DNA of 10,416 nt from an uncultured Eubacteriales bacterium. Lineage in GTDB: Bacteria; Bacillota; Clostridia; Christensenellales; CAG-314. The stretch is from NCBI GenBank assembly GCA_900546875.1, contig URET01000041.1, forward strand, positions 1 through 10,416, written 5' to 3'. Position 1 is the stretch's first letter. Each line of letters opens with the position of its first letter. The notes under the pieces are model-generated. The model worked only from the letters and a program-made list of their open reading frames with translations. It was not told the origin of the DNA and made no database searches. A program made the translations under genes and the position numbers. Below are positions 1 through 7,124 of this stretch, one piece after another.

Positions 1-18
1 GACCTATATTTTGATTAA
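1..18 (+). other. possible last codons of an upstream gene
   Basis: Frame 1 reads D-L-Y-F-D followed by a TAA stop at 16-18. This could be the C-terminal tail of a gene entering the window from the left, but five codons are far too few to identify a product. The other two forward frames are also stopped early (TGA in frame 3 at 12-14, TAG in frame 2 at 53-55), so any upstream gene on this strand must end within about the first 55 bases. In Clostridia a dGTPase-like gene is often found upstream of dnaG, but nothing here confirms it. Confidence 0.2.
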
Positions 19-60
19 GAGCAGAATGAAAGCTGTTTATTCAGAGCTTCCTTAGATTAA

Positions 61-186
61 GGAATACGAGGAAAAGCAGGCGTGTCACGGAATAAATAAG
101 AAGGAATACGCGGAAAAAGCAGGCGTGTCACGGAATAAATAAGAAGGAATACGCGGAAAAAACAGGCATGTCACGGAACAAATAAG
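61..186 (+). repeat. three tandem copies of a 42-43 bp unit upstream of dnaG
   Basis: Copies run 61-102, 103-145 and 146-186. Each begins GGAATACG and ends AATAAATAAG or a variant. Copies 1 and 2 differ by a substitution and one missing A in copy 1; copy 3 carries a few transitions (A/T and V/M if read as codons). Each unit contains GCGGAAAAA (GAGGAAAAG in copy 1). Copies 1 and 2 contain the odd-centred palindrome CGTGTCACG (81-89, 124-132), which is broken to CATGTCACG in copy 3 (167-175). Copies 2 and 3 can each be read as E-Y-A-E-K-x-G-x-S-R-N-K-stop, but there is no start codon or upstream open frame, so I do not call a gene. The array ends about 33 bases before the dnaG start, so it lies in the 5' leader or promoter region of the cluster. 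Role unknown. Confidence 0.85.
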
Positions 187-209
187 GCGGCGCCGTGAAG
201 CGGTCTTTC

Positions 210-217
210 GGAGAAGG
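210..217 (+). promoter_or_regulatory. ribosome binding site supporting the TTG start of dnaG
   Basis: GGAGAAGG lies 6 bases (counted from GGAG at 210-213) before the TTG at 220. The encoded N-terminus aligns from its first residues with DnaG proteins, so the rare TTG start is favoured over any internal ATG, which would remove the zinc domain. Confidence 0.7.
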
Positions 218-219
218 AA

Positions 220-1986
220 TTGGATTTTCAGAAATTTATCGACGAGTTGAAGAGTAAAAACGATATAGTTGATGTAATAAGCGGATATTTGCCCGTAGTA
301 CAAAGGGGGCGCAATTATTGGACCGCTTGTCCTTTCCATCATGAAAAAACGCCGAGTTTTTCCATATCGAGGCAGGGGCAGTTTTACAAATGTTTCGGAT
401 GCGGGGTATCCGGCGACGTGATAAAATTCGTTGAGGAATATGAAGGCGTGTCGTTTATGGAGGCCGTGCAGATTCTTGCGGCGCGGGCAGGACTCAGTGT
501 GCCCGCCGCGGCAGACGAGAAAGCCGAGAAGGATATCAGGCTGAAAAGAAAAAAAAGAGAAGTGTTGTTGCAGCTTTTAAAAGAGACTGCGCTGTTTTAT
601 CACAGAGTGTTGTTGTCGGAGAGCGGGCGAAAATGGCGTGAGTATCTGGCAAAGCGGGGCATAAGCGAAAAAACCTGCAAAGCCTTCGGCATAGGGTGCT
701 CCTCAGACAGGGAAACGCTTGTTTCCTATCTTGCGGACAAAGGCTTTTCTGCCGAAAATATGCTTGCGGCGGGAGTCGCGGAAACTACACGCAGAGGTCA
801 GCTTTCCGACGCTATGGCCGGACGGCTGATTATTCCCGTCATAGGGGGGATGCGTGAGGTCCTGGCTTTCGGAGGAAGAGCGTACCCCGGAAACGATTCC
901 TTTGCGAAATATAAAAACACCTCTCAGACTGTGATTTTCGATAAAAGCAACACGCTTTTCAATATAAACAAGCTTAAAGAACTCAAACAGAAAGGTCAAA
1001 TGCAAAGGCCGGTACTTGTTGAAGGATATATGGACGTCATAGCGCTTCATGAGTACGGGTATCCTTGCGCAGTGGCTTCCATGGGGACCTCTCTTACCGC
1101 CGGACAGGCACGTATGCTCAAAAGGTATACCGACGAGATCTACATATGTTATGACGGTGATTCCGCCGGAAGGGGAGCCACACTGAGGGGACTGGACATT
1201 CTGCGTGCGGAGGGACTTCGCGTAAATGTTATGTCACTGCCCGACAAGACCGACCCCGACGAGTTTATCAGAGAACACGGCGCAGAGGCTTTTAGCGAAT
1301 TGGTACGCGGCGCAAGGGAGCTCAATGATTACAAGTTATATGTGCTCATGTCAAAATATGACCTTTCGGAGCAAAACCCTTCGGAAAGAGAAAGAAACCG
1401 GATAGCTTTTACCAAAGAAGCTTTGGATGTCATCCGCAGTACCGAAGACAGCGTCGAAAAAGAGAAGCTTGTAGAGAAGGTCGTTTTCACAACGGGATTC
1501 AATGAAGAGTTTGTAAGAAACAACAGCGTCAAAGAGGAAAACGAAAGCTTTGTGATACCCCAAGCCGGCGCAGACGGATATACTCTTGCGCTTGCATGCG
1601 TTGCAGCCGCAATGATAGAAGGGGTGGAGTACGCCGAAGACTATTATCCTGCAGTAAAGGCGGGGAGTTCTGCCGGGAAGATATTTTCTTATATCAAAGA
1701 GTGCAGGGAAAGGTCCGAGAAGCCTGAAATGAACAGGCTGTTTCAGGAAACGGGGGAAGCGGATCCTTTGGTCATGGCTATAGTCGGGACTGAGTTTGAC
1801 GGGAAGCCGAGTGAGAAGGCTTATTATACCGATTGTCTTAAGAAGGTGAAGTCGGCGGATATAGACGGGGAAATAATGCAGCTGAGCAAGTATGCCGAAA
1901 AGGCTTCTGAAGATGAGCTTCCCGCCTATACAGCGCGGATACGTGCTCTTATGAACAAAAAGAAAAATATATCGGGCAGCCGGTAG
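220..1986 (+). CDS. dnaG: DNA primase DnaG
   Basis: Synthesises the RNA primers for lagging-strand and origin DNA synthesis, working with the replicative helicase. The 588 aa length is normal. The N-terminal CHC2 zinc domain is intact: C37, H40, C58 and C61 in the pattern CPFHHEKTPSF...YKCFGCGVSGD. The catalytic TOPRIM centre follows, with the E268-containing motif VEGYMDV, the metal-binding pair D312/D314 in CYDGDSAG, and a later DKTDPDEF segment. The last roughly 150 residues are poorly conserved, as expected for the helicase-interacting domain. The start is TTG, supported by a good Shine-Dalgarno and by N-terminal alignment (FIDELKSKNDIVDVIS is typical from residue 6). The sigma factor gene begins 23 bases downstream, the conserved dnaG-sigA order of Bacillota, so co-transcription is likely. 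Confidence 0.97.
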   Translation: MDFQKFIDELKSKNDIVDVISGYLPVVQRGRNYWTACPFHHEKTPSFSISRQGQFYKCFGCGVSGDVIKFVEEYEGVSFMEAVQILAARAGLSVPAAADEKAEKDIRLKRKKREVLLQLLKETALFYHRVLLSESGRKWREYLAKRGISEKTCKAFGIGCSSDRETLVSYLADKGFSAENMLAAGVAETTRRGQLSDAMAGRLIIPVIGGMREVLAFGGRAYPGNDSFAKYKNTSQTVIFDKSNTLFNINKLKELKQKGQMQRPVLVEGYMDVIALHEYGYPCAVASMGTSLTAGQARMLKRYTDEIYICYDGDSAGRGATLRGLDILRAEGLRVNVMSLPDKTDPDEFIREHGAEAFSELVRGARELNDYKLYVLMSKYDLSEQNPSERERNRIAFTKEALDVIRSTEDSVEKEKLVEKVVFTTGFNEEFVRNNSVKEENESFVIPQAGADGYTLALACVAAAMIEGVEYAEDYYPAVKAGSSAGKIFSYIKECRERSEKPEMNRLFQETGEADPLVMAIVGTEFDGKPSEKAYYTDCLKKVKSADIDGEIMQLSKYAEKASEDELPAYTARIRALMNKKKNISGSR

Positions 1987-2009
1987 ACGGATATGCTTCA
2001 GAGGGGATT

Positions 2010-3071
2010 ATGGATATCAATAAGGAATTATTAAAAGAGCTTTACGAAGGGCTGCTTTCGGAGAGCGAGGCAAAAGGATATGTTACCGAGGACGAGGTAC
2101 TTATCAAGCTGGAAAAGACGTTTCCGGATATAACTTCCGAGCAGGAAGCGGAAGTATTGAAATATCTTTATGATTCGCCGCTCAATCTGTACGGTCAGCC
2201 TCTTATTCCCGACGACGAACTTGCGGTGTCGGAAGAGGATATCGGGTCGGACGATCCGGTAAAGATGTTTTTAAGAGATATCGGAAAGATCCCTTTGCTT
2301 ACGGAGGAAGAGGAAAAAGCTCTGGCGGAAAGAGTAAGACAGGGTGACGAGGAGGCAAAAAAACAGCTCAGCGAAGCTAATCTTAGACTTGTGGTATCAA
2401 TAGCAAAAAGGTATGTCGGCAGGGGCATGCAGATGCTCGATCTGATACAGGAAGGAAATCTCGGGCTTATCAAAGCGGTGGAGAAATTCGATCATACGAA
2501 GGGCTTCAAATTTTCGACTTATGCCACATGGTGGATACGTCAGTCGATAACGCGCGCGATAGCCGATCAGGCAAAGACCATAAGGATACCCGTACATATG
2601 GTGGAAACCATAAACAGGCAAACCAGAGCACAGCGTTCGCTCACTCAGCAGCTCGGAAGAGATCCTTATCCCGAGGAGCTTGCAAAGGAACTCAATGTTT
2701 CCGTGGAAAAGGTGACGGAAGTGCGTATGATAGCACAGGAGCCGGTTTCCATAGACACGCCGGTTTCAGACGGGGAGGACAGCTTTCTCAAGGATTTCAT
2801 AGAGGACAAGAAAGCTGTTTCGCCGGGCGATATAGCGTCGAACAAGATGCTTAGGGAAGAGCTGATCAAGGAACTGCATAAACTTACGCCGCGTGAGGAA
2901 AGAGTGCTCAGAATGAGATACGGACTCGATGACGGCAGACCTCGTACTCTTGAAGAAGTCGGGAAGGCTTTCAACGTCACGAGGGAAAGGATAAGGCAGA
3001 TAGAGGCCAAGGCGGTCAGGAAGCTCCGTGCGGCAAACAGAAACAAGAAACTGAGAGATTTTCTCGACTGA
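2010..3071 (+). CDS. sigA: primary sigma factor, copy 1 (SigA/RpoD family)
   Basis: Directs RNA polymerase to housekeeping promoters. The 353 aa protein has a short region 1.1-like N-terminus (about residues 1-65), region 1.2 from DDPVKMFLRDIGKIPLL, the core-binding and -10 reading region 2 (ANLRLVVSIAKRYVGRG, then YATWWIRQSITRAIADQ from Y171, with Q178 and T181 at the -10 contact positions), region 3, and region 4.2 with helix residues R325, E326, R327 and Q330. These are features of group 1 sigma factors. Odd point: the sigma finger, almost always DSHLGDFIED in primary sigma factors, reads DSFLKDFIED here (D257 to D266), so H is F and G is K. A GAGGGG Shine-Dalgarno ends 3 bases before the ATG. 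A second complete copy follows 111 bases downstream, and copy 2 has the canonical finger, so this copy may be the diverged one. Which copy is the essential housekeeping factor cannot be told from sequence alone. Confidence 0.93.
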   Translation: MDINKELLKELYEGLLSESEAKGYVTEDEVLIKLEKTFPDITSEQEAEVLKYLYDSPLNLYGQPLIPDDELAVSEEDIGSDDPVKMFLRDIGKIPLLTEEEEKALAERVRQGDEEAKKQLSEANLRLVVSIAKRYVGRGMQMLDLIQEGNLGLIKAVEKFDHTKGFKFSTYATWWIRQSITRAIADQAKTIRIPVHMVETINRQTRAQRSLTQQLGRDPYPEELAKELNVSVEKVTEVRMIAQEPVSIDTPVSDGEDSFLKDFIEDKKAVSPGDIASNKMLREELIKELHKLTPREERVLRMRYGLDDGRPRTLEEVGKAFNVTRERIRQIEAKAVRKLRAANRNKKLRDFLD

Positions 3072-3182
3072 AAGCGTTTTTCGGCGGAAAAAATACAAAA
3101 ATAAGCGTTTCGGCGGCAAAAATTATTTTATAAAGCGTAGGAAGCGGTAAAATAGGACAGAATAACCCAAAGAGGAAAAAGT
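3072..3182 (+). repeat. spacer between the sigma genes with repeated GCGGnAAAA units
   Basis: This 111 bp AT-rich gap holds an imperfect direct repeat, AAGCGTTTTTCGGCGGAAAA (from 3072) and AAGCGTTTCGGCGGCAAAAA (from 3103), plus a third, weaker unit GAAGCGGTAAAAT at 3141-3153. The GCGG cores start at 3084, 3113 and 3144, about 30 bp apart. The first unit can form a small stem TTTTTC/GAAAAA (3077-3082 with 3087-3092). It lacks a following T-run, so it is not a terminator on this strand, and I see none in the gap. TATAAA (3129-3134) and TAAAAT (3148-3153) resemble -10 elements but have no good -35 at 16-18 bp, so a private promoter for the second sigma gene is possible but unproven. The Shine-Dalgarno AGAGGA (3171-3176) serves the next gene. 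Confidence 0.6.
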
Positions 3183-4247
3183 ATGGAATTAAATGAAAGT
3201 GTATTGAAAGCTTTGTATGAGAAGTTCCGTGAAATGAGCGGAAGCAAAGGCTTTATAACAGAAGACGAAGTGATAATACAGCTGGAAAAGGAAAATCCCG
3301 ATATCACTCCCGATCAGCAGGCGGAAATATTCAAGTATCTGTACGATACTCCGCTTCAGATATACGGAGCCCCGCTCCCCACCGACGACGATCTCCTCAG
3401 CAAGGATACCGAGGACGTAACATTCGACGATCCGGTAAAGATGTATCTGAAGGATATCGGGAAGGTGCCTCTTCTCGGAGAGGAAGAGGAAAGGGAACTT
3501 GCAAAACAGATACTCGAAGGAGATATGGAAGCCAAGAAGAAACTCGGGGAAGCCAATCTGAGATTGGTGGTTTCGATTGCCAAGAGGTATGTGGGGCGAG
3601 GAATGCAGCTGCTTGATCTGATACAAGAGGGAAATCTCGGACTTTTAAAGGCTGTGGACAAGTTCGATTATACCAAGGGTTTCAAGTTTTCGACGTATGC
3701 GACATGGTGGATACGTCAGTCTATAACGCGCGCGATAGCCGATCAGGCGCGCACTATAAGGATACCCGTGCACATGGTGGAAACCATAAACCGTCAGATA
3801 AGAGCACAGCGTTCACTTACTCAGAAATTGGGAAGGGAACCTTTCCCCGAAGAGATAGCCGAGGAACTCAACGTGTCGGTGGAGAAGGTGATAGAAGTGC
3901 AGAAGATCGCGTCGGATCCGGTTTCGCTTGAAACGCCCATAGGCGAGGAAGACGACAGTCATTTAGGTGATTTCATAGAGGATGAAAAAGCCAAGTCGCC
4001 GAGCGACTCGGCTGCTTCCGGAATGCTTCGCGCAGAACTTATCAGCGTGCTTCACAAACTGACTCCGAGAGAGGAGAAGGTATTGAGGCTCCGCTACGGT
4101 ATAGACGACGGCAGACCGCGTACTCTTGAGGAAGTAGGGCTGGCGTTCAACGTTACAAGGGAAAGGATACGTCAGATAGAAGCCAAGGCGCTCAGAAAAC
4201 TCAGGAATCCGACGAGAAGCAAAAAGCTTCATGATTTTCTGGATTGA
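3183..4247 (+). CDS. sigA: primary sigma factor, copy 2 (SigA/RpoD family)
   Basis: A second full-length group 1 sigma factor (354 aa), colinear with the preceding gene apart from about one inserted residue near position 70. By eye the two proteins are roughly 70% identical overall, lower in the N-terminal 70 residues. All group 1 landmarks are present: region 1.2 (DDPVKMYLKDIGKVPLL), region 2 with YATWWIRQSITRAIADQ from Y172, and region 4.2 with R326, E327, R328 and Q331. The -10 and -35 reading residues are identical to copy 1, so both should recognise the same promoters. The sigma finger is canonical (DSHLGDFIED, from D258). Divergence is concentrated in the N-terminal region and the region 3.2 linker. 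Its stop codon overlaps the AGGAGG that serves trmK, so it is coupled to the downstream genes. It could be the main housekeeping factor, with copy 1 specialised, or the reverse. Confidence 0.93.
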   Translation: MELNESVLKALYEKFREMSGSKGFITEDEVIIQLEKENPDITPDQQAEIFKYLYDTPLQIYGAPLPTDDDLLSKDTEDVTFDDPVKMYLKDIGKVPLLGEEEERELAKQILEGDMEAKKKLGEANLRLVVSIAKRYVGRGMQLLDLIQEGNLGLLKAVDKFDYTKGFKFSTYATWWIRQSITRAIADQARTIRIPVHMVETINRQIRAQRSLTQKLGREPFPEEIAEELNVSVEKVIEVQKIASDPVSLETPIGEEDDSHLGDFIEDEKAKSPSDSAASGMLRAELISVLHKLTPREEKVLRLRYGIDDGRPRTLEEVGLAFNVTRERIRQIEAKALRKLRNPTRSKKLHDFLD

Positions 4248-4256
4248 GGAGGAAGT

Positions 4257-4883
4257 GTGAAGAAAAGGTTATCGGCAATAATATCATTGATACCGCAATG
4301 TGATTCGTTAGCTGATGTAGGTTGCGATCACGGGTACATAGGCGCCGAGGCGTTGACGTCGGGGATAGCGAAGATCGTGCAGTTTTGCGATATTTCGGAG
4401 GCGAGTCTGAACAAGGCGAGAAAAGAGTGTGAAAGGAGAGGCTTGTTTGAAGCGGATTTTTTCTGTGTAAACGGACTCGAAGGGATCGAAACGGAGGTGG
4501 CGGTCATAGCCGGAATGGGCGGACTCGAGATCATAGATATCGTAAACAATGCGGATACTTTGCCTGAGGTGCTTGTACTTCAGCCCATGAAAAACGCGGG
4601 GGAGGTCCGGATCGCGCTTATGGACAGGTATTTTATCGAAAAGGATTTTACCGTAGCCGAAGGACGCAGGTTTTATACGGTGATGAAGCTTGTAAGGGGC
4701 AAGGACCGGCTTTCCGAAAGGGAGATAATGTTCGGCAAGACCGATCTGGCTGAAATGGGGAAGGATTTCAGGGCTTTTCTGAACAAGGAAAAGCTCAAGT
4801 GCGAAGAAATACTTTCCGAAACAAAAAACGCTCCGGAAATAGCGGAGTACTATAAAGCTGTAACGGAGCTAACGGAAAAATGA
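4257..4883 (+). CDS. trmK: tRNA (adenine(22)-N1)-methyltransferase TrmK
   Basis: Predicted to methylate N1 of A22 in the tRNA D-loop using S-adenosylmethionine. The 208 aa protein shows the TrmK family pattern: SAM motif I as DVGCDHGYI (residues 20-28), then CDISEASLNKAR, the hallmark AGMGG (85-89), and LQPMKN (about 108-113), which corresponds to the family's catalytic-pocket motif. It is a little shorter than the Bacillus enzyme (about 235 aa), mostly at the C-terminal coiled-coil end. The start is GTG at 4257, four bases after AGGAGG (4247-4252). It follows the sigma genes, as in Bacillus where sigA is followed by trmK (yqfN). The usual next neighbour, a Nif3-like gene (yqfO), is missing and tsaD follows instead with a 4-base ATGA overlap. 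Confidence 0.88.
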   Translation: MKKRLSAIISLIPQCDSLADVGCDHGYIGAEALTSGIAKIVQFCDISEASLNKARKECERRGLFEADFFCVNGLEGIETEVAVIAGMGGLEIIDIVNNADTLPEVLVLQPMKNAGEVRIALMDRYFIEKDFTVAEGRRFYTVMKLVRGKDRLSEREIMFGKTDLAEMGKDFRAFLNKEKLKCEEILSETKNAPEIAEYYKAVTELTEK

Positions 4884-5941
4884 AAGAAAATCTGCTGGTA
4901 CTCGGAATAGAGACCTCGTGTGACGAAACGGCCGTATCGGTGGTGAGCGACGGCAGAAAAATACTGAGCAATGTGATCGCGAGTCAGATAGAAGTGCACA
5001 GGCTTTACGGAGGAGTCGTCCCGGAAATTGCGGGGAGGAACCATATACAGGCTATAGACAAGGTCACGTCGGCAGCTCTCAGGGAAGCGGGAGTCGGACT
5101 GAAGGATATAGACGCCGTTGCCGTAACATACGGTGCCGGGTTGGTGGGTGCGTTGCTTGTGGGGGTAAGCTTTGCAAAGGCACTTTCACAGGCGGCGGGG
5201 AAGCCGCTTTACGCCGTAAACCATATAGAGGGCCATATATGCGCGAATTATCTCAGCCATAAGGATCTTTACCCGCCTTATATATGCGTGCTTGCTTCGG
5301 GAGGCCATACCGCCGTCGTCAGGGTGGACGATTTCGACGAGATATGCGTGCTTTGCTCCACGATCGACGACGCCGCGGGAGAGGCATTTGATAAGGTAGC
5401 GCGTGTGCTGGGGCTTCCTTATCCGGGAGGAGTGGAGATAGACCGGCTTGCGGCGCACGGCGAGGTAAAATATCCGTTTCATTCCGTAGTGGCGCAGAAC
5501 GGGAATCTTTCCTACAGCGGACTCAAGACCGGAGTCATGAACTTCCTTAATTCCGCCATGCAAAAAGGAGCGCGTATCGTGAGGAAGGAAGAAGCCGGAG
5601 AAAACGACATAGCCCTTGAAGATATGTGTGCGTCTTTCAATTTCGCCGCTGTGGACGGACTTATGAAAAGAGCCGCCGAAGAACTCGTGAAAAGCGGACT
5701 TGGAAAGATCGCCGTTGCGGGCGGGGTGGGAGCAAATTCGTACCTGAGAGAACGAGCCGTGCAGCTTGAGAAAGAGGGATACCGCGTTTATCTGCCCGAA
5801 AAGGCTTTGTGCACGGATAACGGCGCGATGATAGCAAGTAACGGTTACTTTCAGATATATAAGGGCAGAACTCCTGCCGAACTGTCACTCAACGCCATGC
5901 CGACGCTGAAATTAAGGGGGGAAAGACCTAAAAGCAGATGA
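4880..5941 (+). CDS. tsaD: tRNA N6-adenosine threonylcarbamoyltransferase TsaD
   Basis: Transfers the threonylcarbamoyl group to A37 of ANN-reading tRNAs (t6A), working with TsaB, TsaE and the TsaC/Sua5 product. The 353 aa length is normal. Landmarks of the ASKHA-fold family are clear: N-terminal LGIETSCDETAVSVV, the iron-binding HIEGH (H115 and H119), the phosphate-binding ASGGHT, DDAAGEAFDKVAR, GGVGANSYLRE, and the C-terminal CTDNGAMIA with the metal ligand D313. It overlaps trmK by ATGA and apbE by ATGA, implying translational coupling through the three genes. No tsaB or tsaE lies in the window. The function call is secure. Confidence 0.96.
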   Translation: MKENLLVLGIETSCDETAVSVVSDGRKILSNVIASQIEVHRLYGGVVPEIAGRNHIQAIDKVTSAALREAGVGLKDIDAVAVTYGAGLVGALLVGVSFAKALSQAAGKPLYAVNHIEGHICANYLSHKDLYPPYICVLASGGHTAVVRVDDFDEICVLCSTIDDAAGEAFDKVARVLGLPYPGGVEIDRLAAHGEVKYPFHSVVAQNGNLSYSGLKTGVMNFLNSAMQKGARIVRKEEAGENDIALEDMCASFNFAAVDGLMKRAAEELVKSGLGKIAVAGGVGANSYLRERAVQLEKEGYRVYLPEKALCTDNGAMIASNGYFQIYKGRTPAELSLNAMPTLKLRGERPKSR

Positions 5942-7080
5942 GCGTAAAAGGGAAAATACTTGTCGGGGTATTCATATTGATGGCTGTACTGACCGCCGTT
6001 TTGTTTTTTATGCTTGAGGGCAGAGAAAAATACGGCGTTTATTACACTACACAATATCAGGTTTTCGGTACAGAGCTCATGATAAGGCTTGTTTACGGGG
6101 AAGACAAAACCGAAGAACAGGCCGAGGCCGCCGCTATGAAGGTGACTGAGATGCTCAGGGAAGCCGAAGCGGATCTGAGCGCCAATTTCGTAAGGTACCC
6201 TGACGGCGACGTGGTCCGGTTCAACAGGCTTTCTCAGGGAGAGAGAACGGAAGTTTCGGAAATAACGGCGCGGCTATTCGAAATATGCTCCATGCTTTAC
6301 CGTGATACGGAAGGAGCCTTCAACCCGGCAGTTTACCATGCGGTCCGTTATTGGGGTTTCGGCGAAGCTTACGGATACGAAGATGAAATGGTGCCGCAAA
6401 GCGAGCGGAAAGGGAGCGAAGCGGCGTTGCTGCTGCCGCTTTCGGATTTCAATAAGGCTGAGCTTATTGAAGAAGACGGGAAATATTATCTGGTGAAAAA
6501 CTGTGCTTCGATTATATTCAGAGGGACGGAGCTCAATATGTGCATTGACTTCGGCGGCGCAGGAAAAGGTTTTGCTCTCGACGAAGCAAAGAAGTATCTT
6601 GCTGAAGAAGGCTTCGGCATGGGGTATATGAGTCTGGGCTACAGCAGTATCATCCTCCTCGACGCTCCCGATAATAACACGGGATGGGAGATCGGACTCA
6701 TAAATCCGCGTTACGCCGAAGGCGGCGAATATAATTATGCAGGGTGCTTCGTTAAAAACAGCGCGTTCAGTACGAGCGGCGATTATCAGAGGTACTATAT
6801 AGAGGACGGGATAAGATATTGCCATATAATAGACAAAGAGCTTTCACCCGTCAGCAACGGTTATATTGCATGCAGCGTCATCACGAAGGAAGCCTCCTGT
6901 GGCGACATCATATCCACTTCGCTGATGATATTGGGTGACAAAGCTTCGGATTTTGTTGCAGAGTACGGTGAAAAATATGGGATAGAAGGATATCTGCTTG
7001 TTAAAGAAGGATCCGGCGGTTACCTGGTGACGGACAGGATCGGCGTCACCATTTACGACGACGAGTTTAAGGTGATCTGA
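5938..7080 (+). CDS. apbE: ApbE-family FAD:protein FMN transferase
   Basis: Predicted to attach FMN from FAD covalently to a threonine or serine of exported flavoproteins. The 380 aa protein begins with one hydrophobic segment (about residues 6-26) and no lipobox cysteine, so it is probably membrane-anchored with the enzyme outside. Family motifs are present: IDFGGAGKGFALDEA (D204 to A215, matching the usual DLGGIAKG box), FSTSGDYQRYYIEDG, HIID (H296-D299), and CGDIISTSL with the likely magnesium ligands D323 and T327. Departures from consensus are LGYSSI where LGGN is common and ELSPVSNG in place of the usual DPxTG stretch. It overlaps tsaD by 4 bases. With the next two genes it forms a flavin redox module resembling the fmnB-eetA-eetB part of extracellular electron transfer loci. 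No protein carrying an obvious FMN-attachment motif is in the window, so the substrate is unknown. Confidence 0.87.
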   Translation: MSVKGKILVGVFILMAVLTAVLFFMLEGREKYGVYYTTQYQVFGTELMIRLVYGEDKTEEQAEAAAMKVTEMLREAEADLSANFVRYPDGDVVRFNRLSQGERTEVSEITARLFEICSMLYRDTEGAFNPAVYHAVRYWGFGEAYGYEDEMVPQSERKGSEAALLLPLSDFNKAELIEEDGKYYLVKNCASIIFRGTELNMCIDFGGAGKGFALDEAKKYLAEEGFGMGYMSLGYSSIILLDAPDNNTGWEIGLINPRYAEGGEYNYAGCFVKNSAFSTSGDYQRYYIEDGIRYCHIIDKELSPVSNGYIACSVITKEASCGDIISTSLMILGDKASDFVAEYGEKYGIEGYLLVKEGSGGYLVTDRIGVTIYDDEFKVI

Positions 7081-7090
7081 TTTTCTGCCT

Positions 7091-7119
7091 GTTCGGAATA
7101 CGCGTATCCTTTCGGGAAC
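7091..7119 (+). promoter_or_regulatory. palindrome and possible hairpin between apbE and the NusG-II gene
   Basis: The 44-base gap contains the perfect 10 bp palindrome ATACGCGTAT (7098-7107). Flanking GTTC-GG and CC...GAAC extend it into a bulged hairpin that would hold the weak GGGAA (7114-7118), the only Shine-Dalgarno-like sequence before the next ATG. It could be a protein-binding site or an RNA structure limiting translation of the next gene. There is no T-run, so it is not a terminator. Confidence 0.3.
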
Positions 7120-7124
7120 TTAAT

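Noticed and set aside
11..41. TTGATT with a downstream TTTATT as a dnaG promoter
   Set aside because: Spacing is 19 bp and the -10 is poor; I could not support a promoter call.
85..342. 85-codon minus-strand ORF over the leader repeats and the dnaG start
   Set aside because: It overlaps the well-supported dnaG start and translates the tandem repeats; no recognisable domain and no good ribosome site.
2528..2854. Plus-strand ORFs in another frame inside both sigma genes (also 3704-3931) with similar sequences
   Set aside because: They resemble each other only because the two sigma genes are homologous; they are shadows of the real frame with no start context of their own.
3077..3092. Small TTTTTC/GAAAAA stem after sigma copy 1 as a terminator
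   Set aside because: The stem is almost all A-T and the T-run precedes the stem on the + strand; not an intrinsic terminator.
6274..6825. 183-codon minus-strand ORF inside apbE
   Set aside because: Fully antisense to a gene with clear ApbE motifs; composition is that of an antisense shadow.
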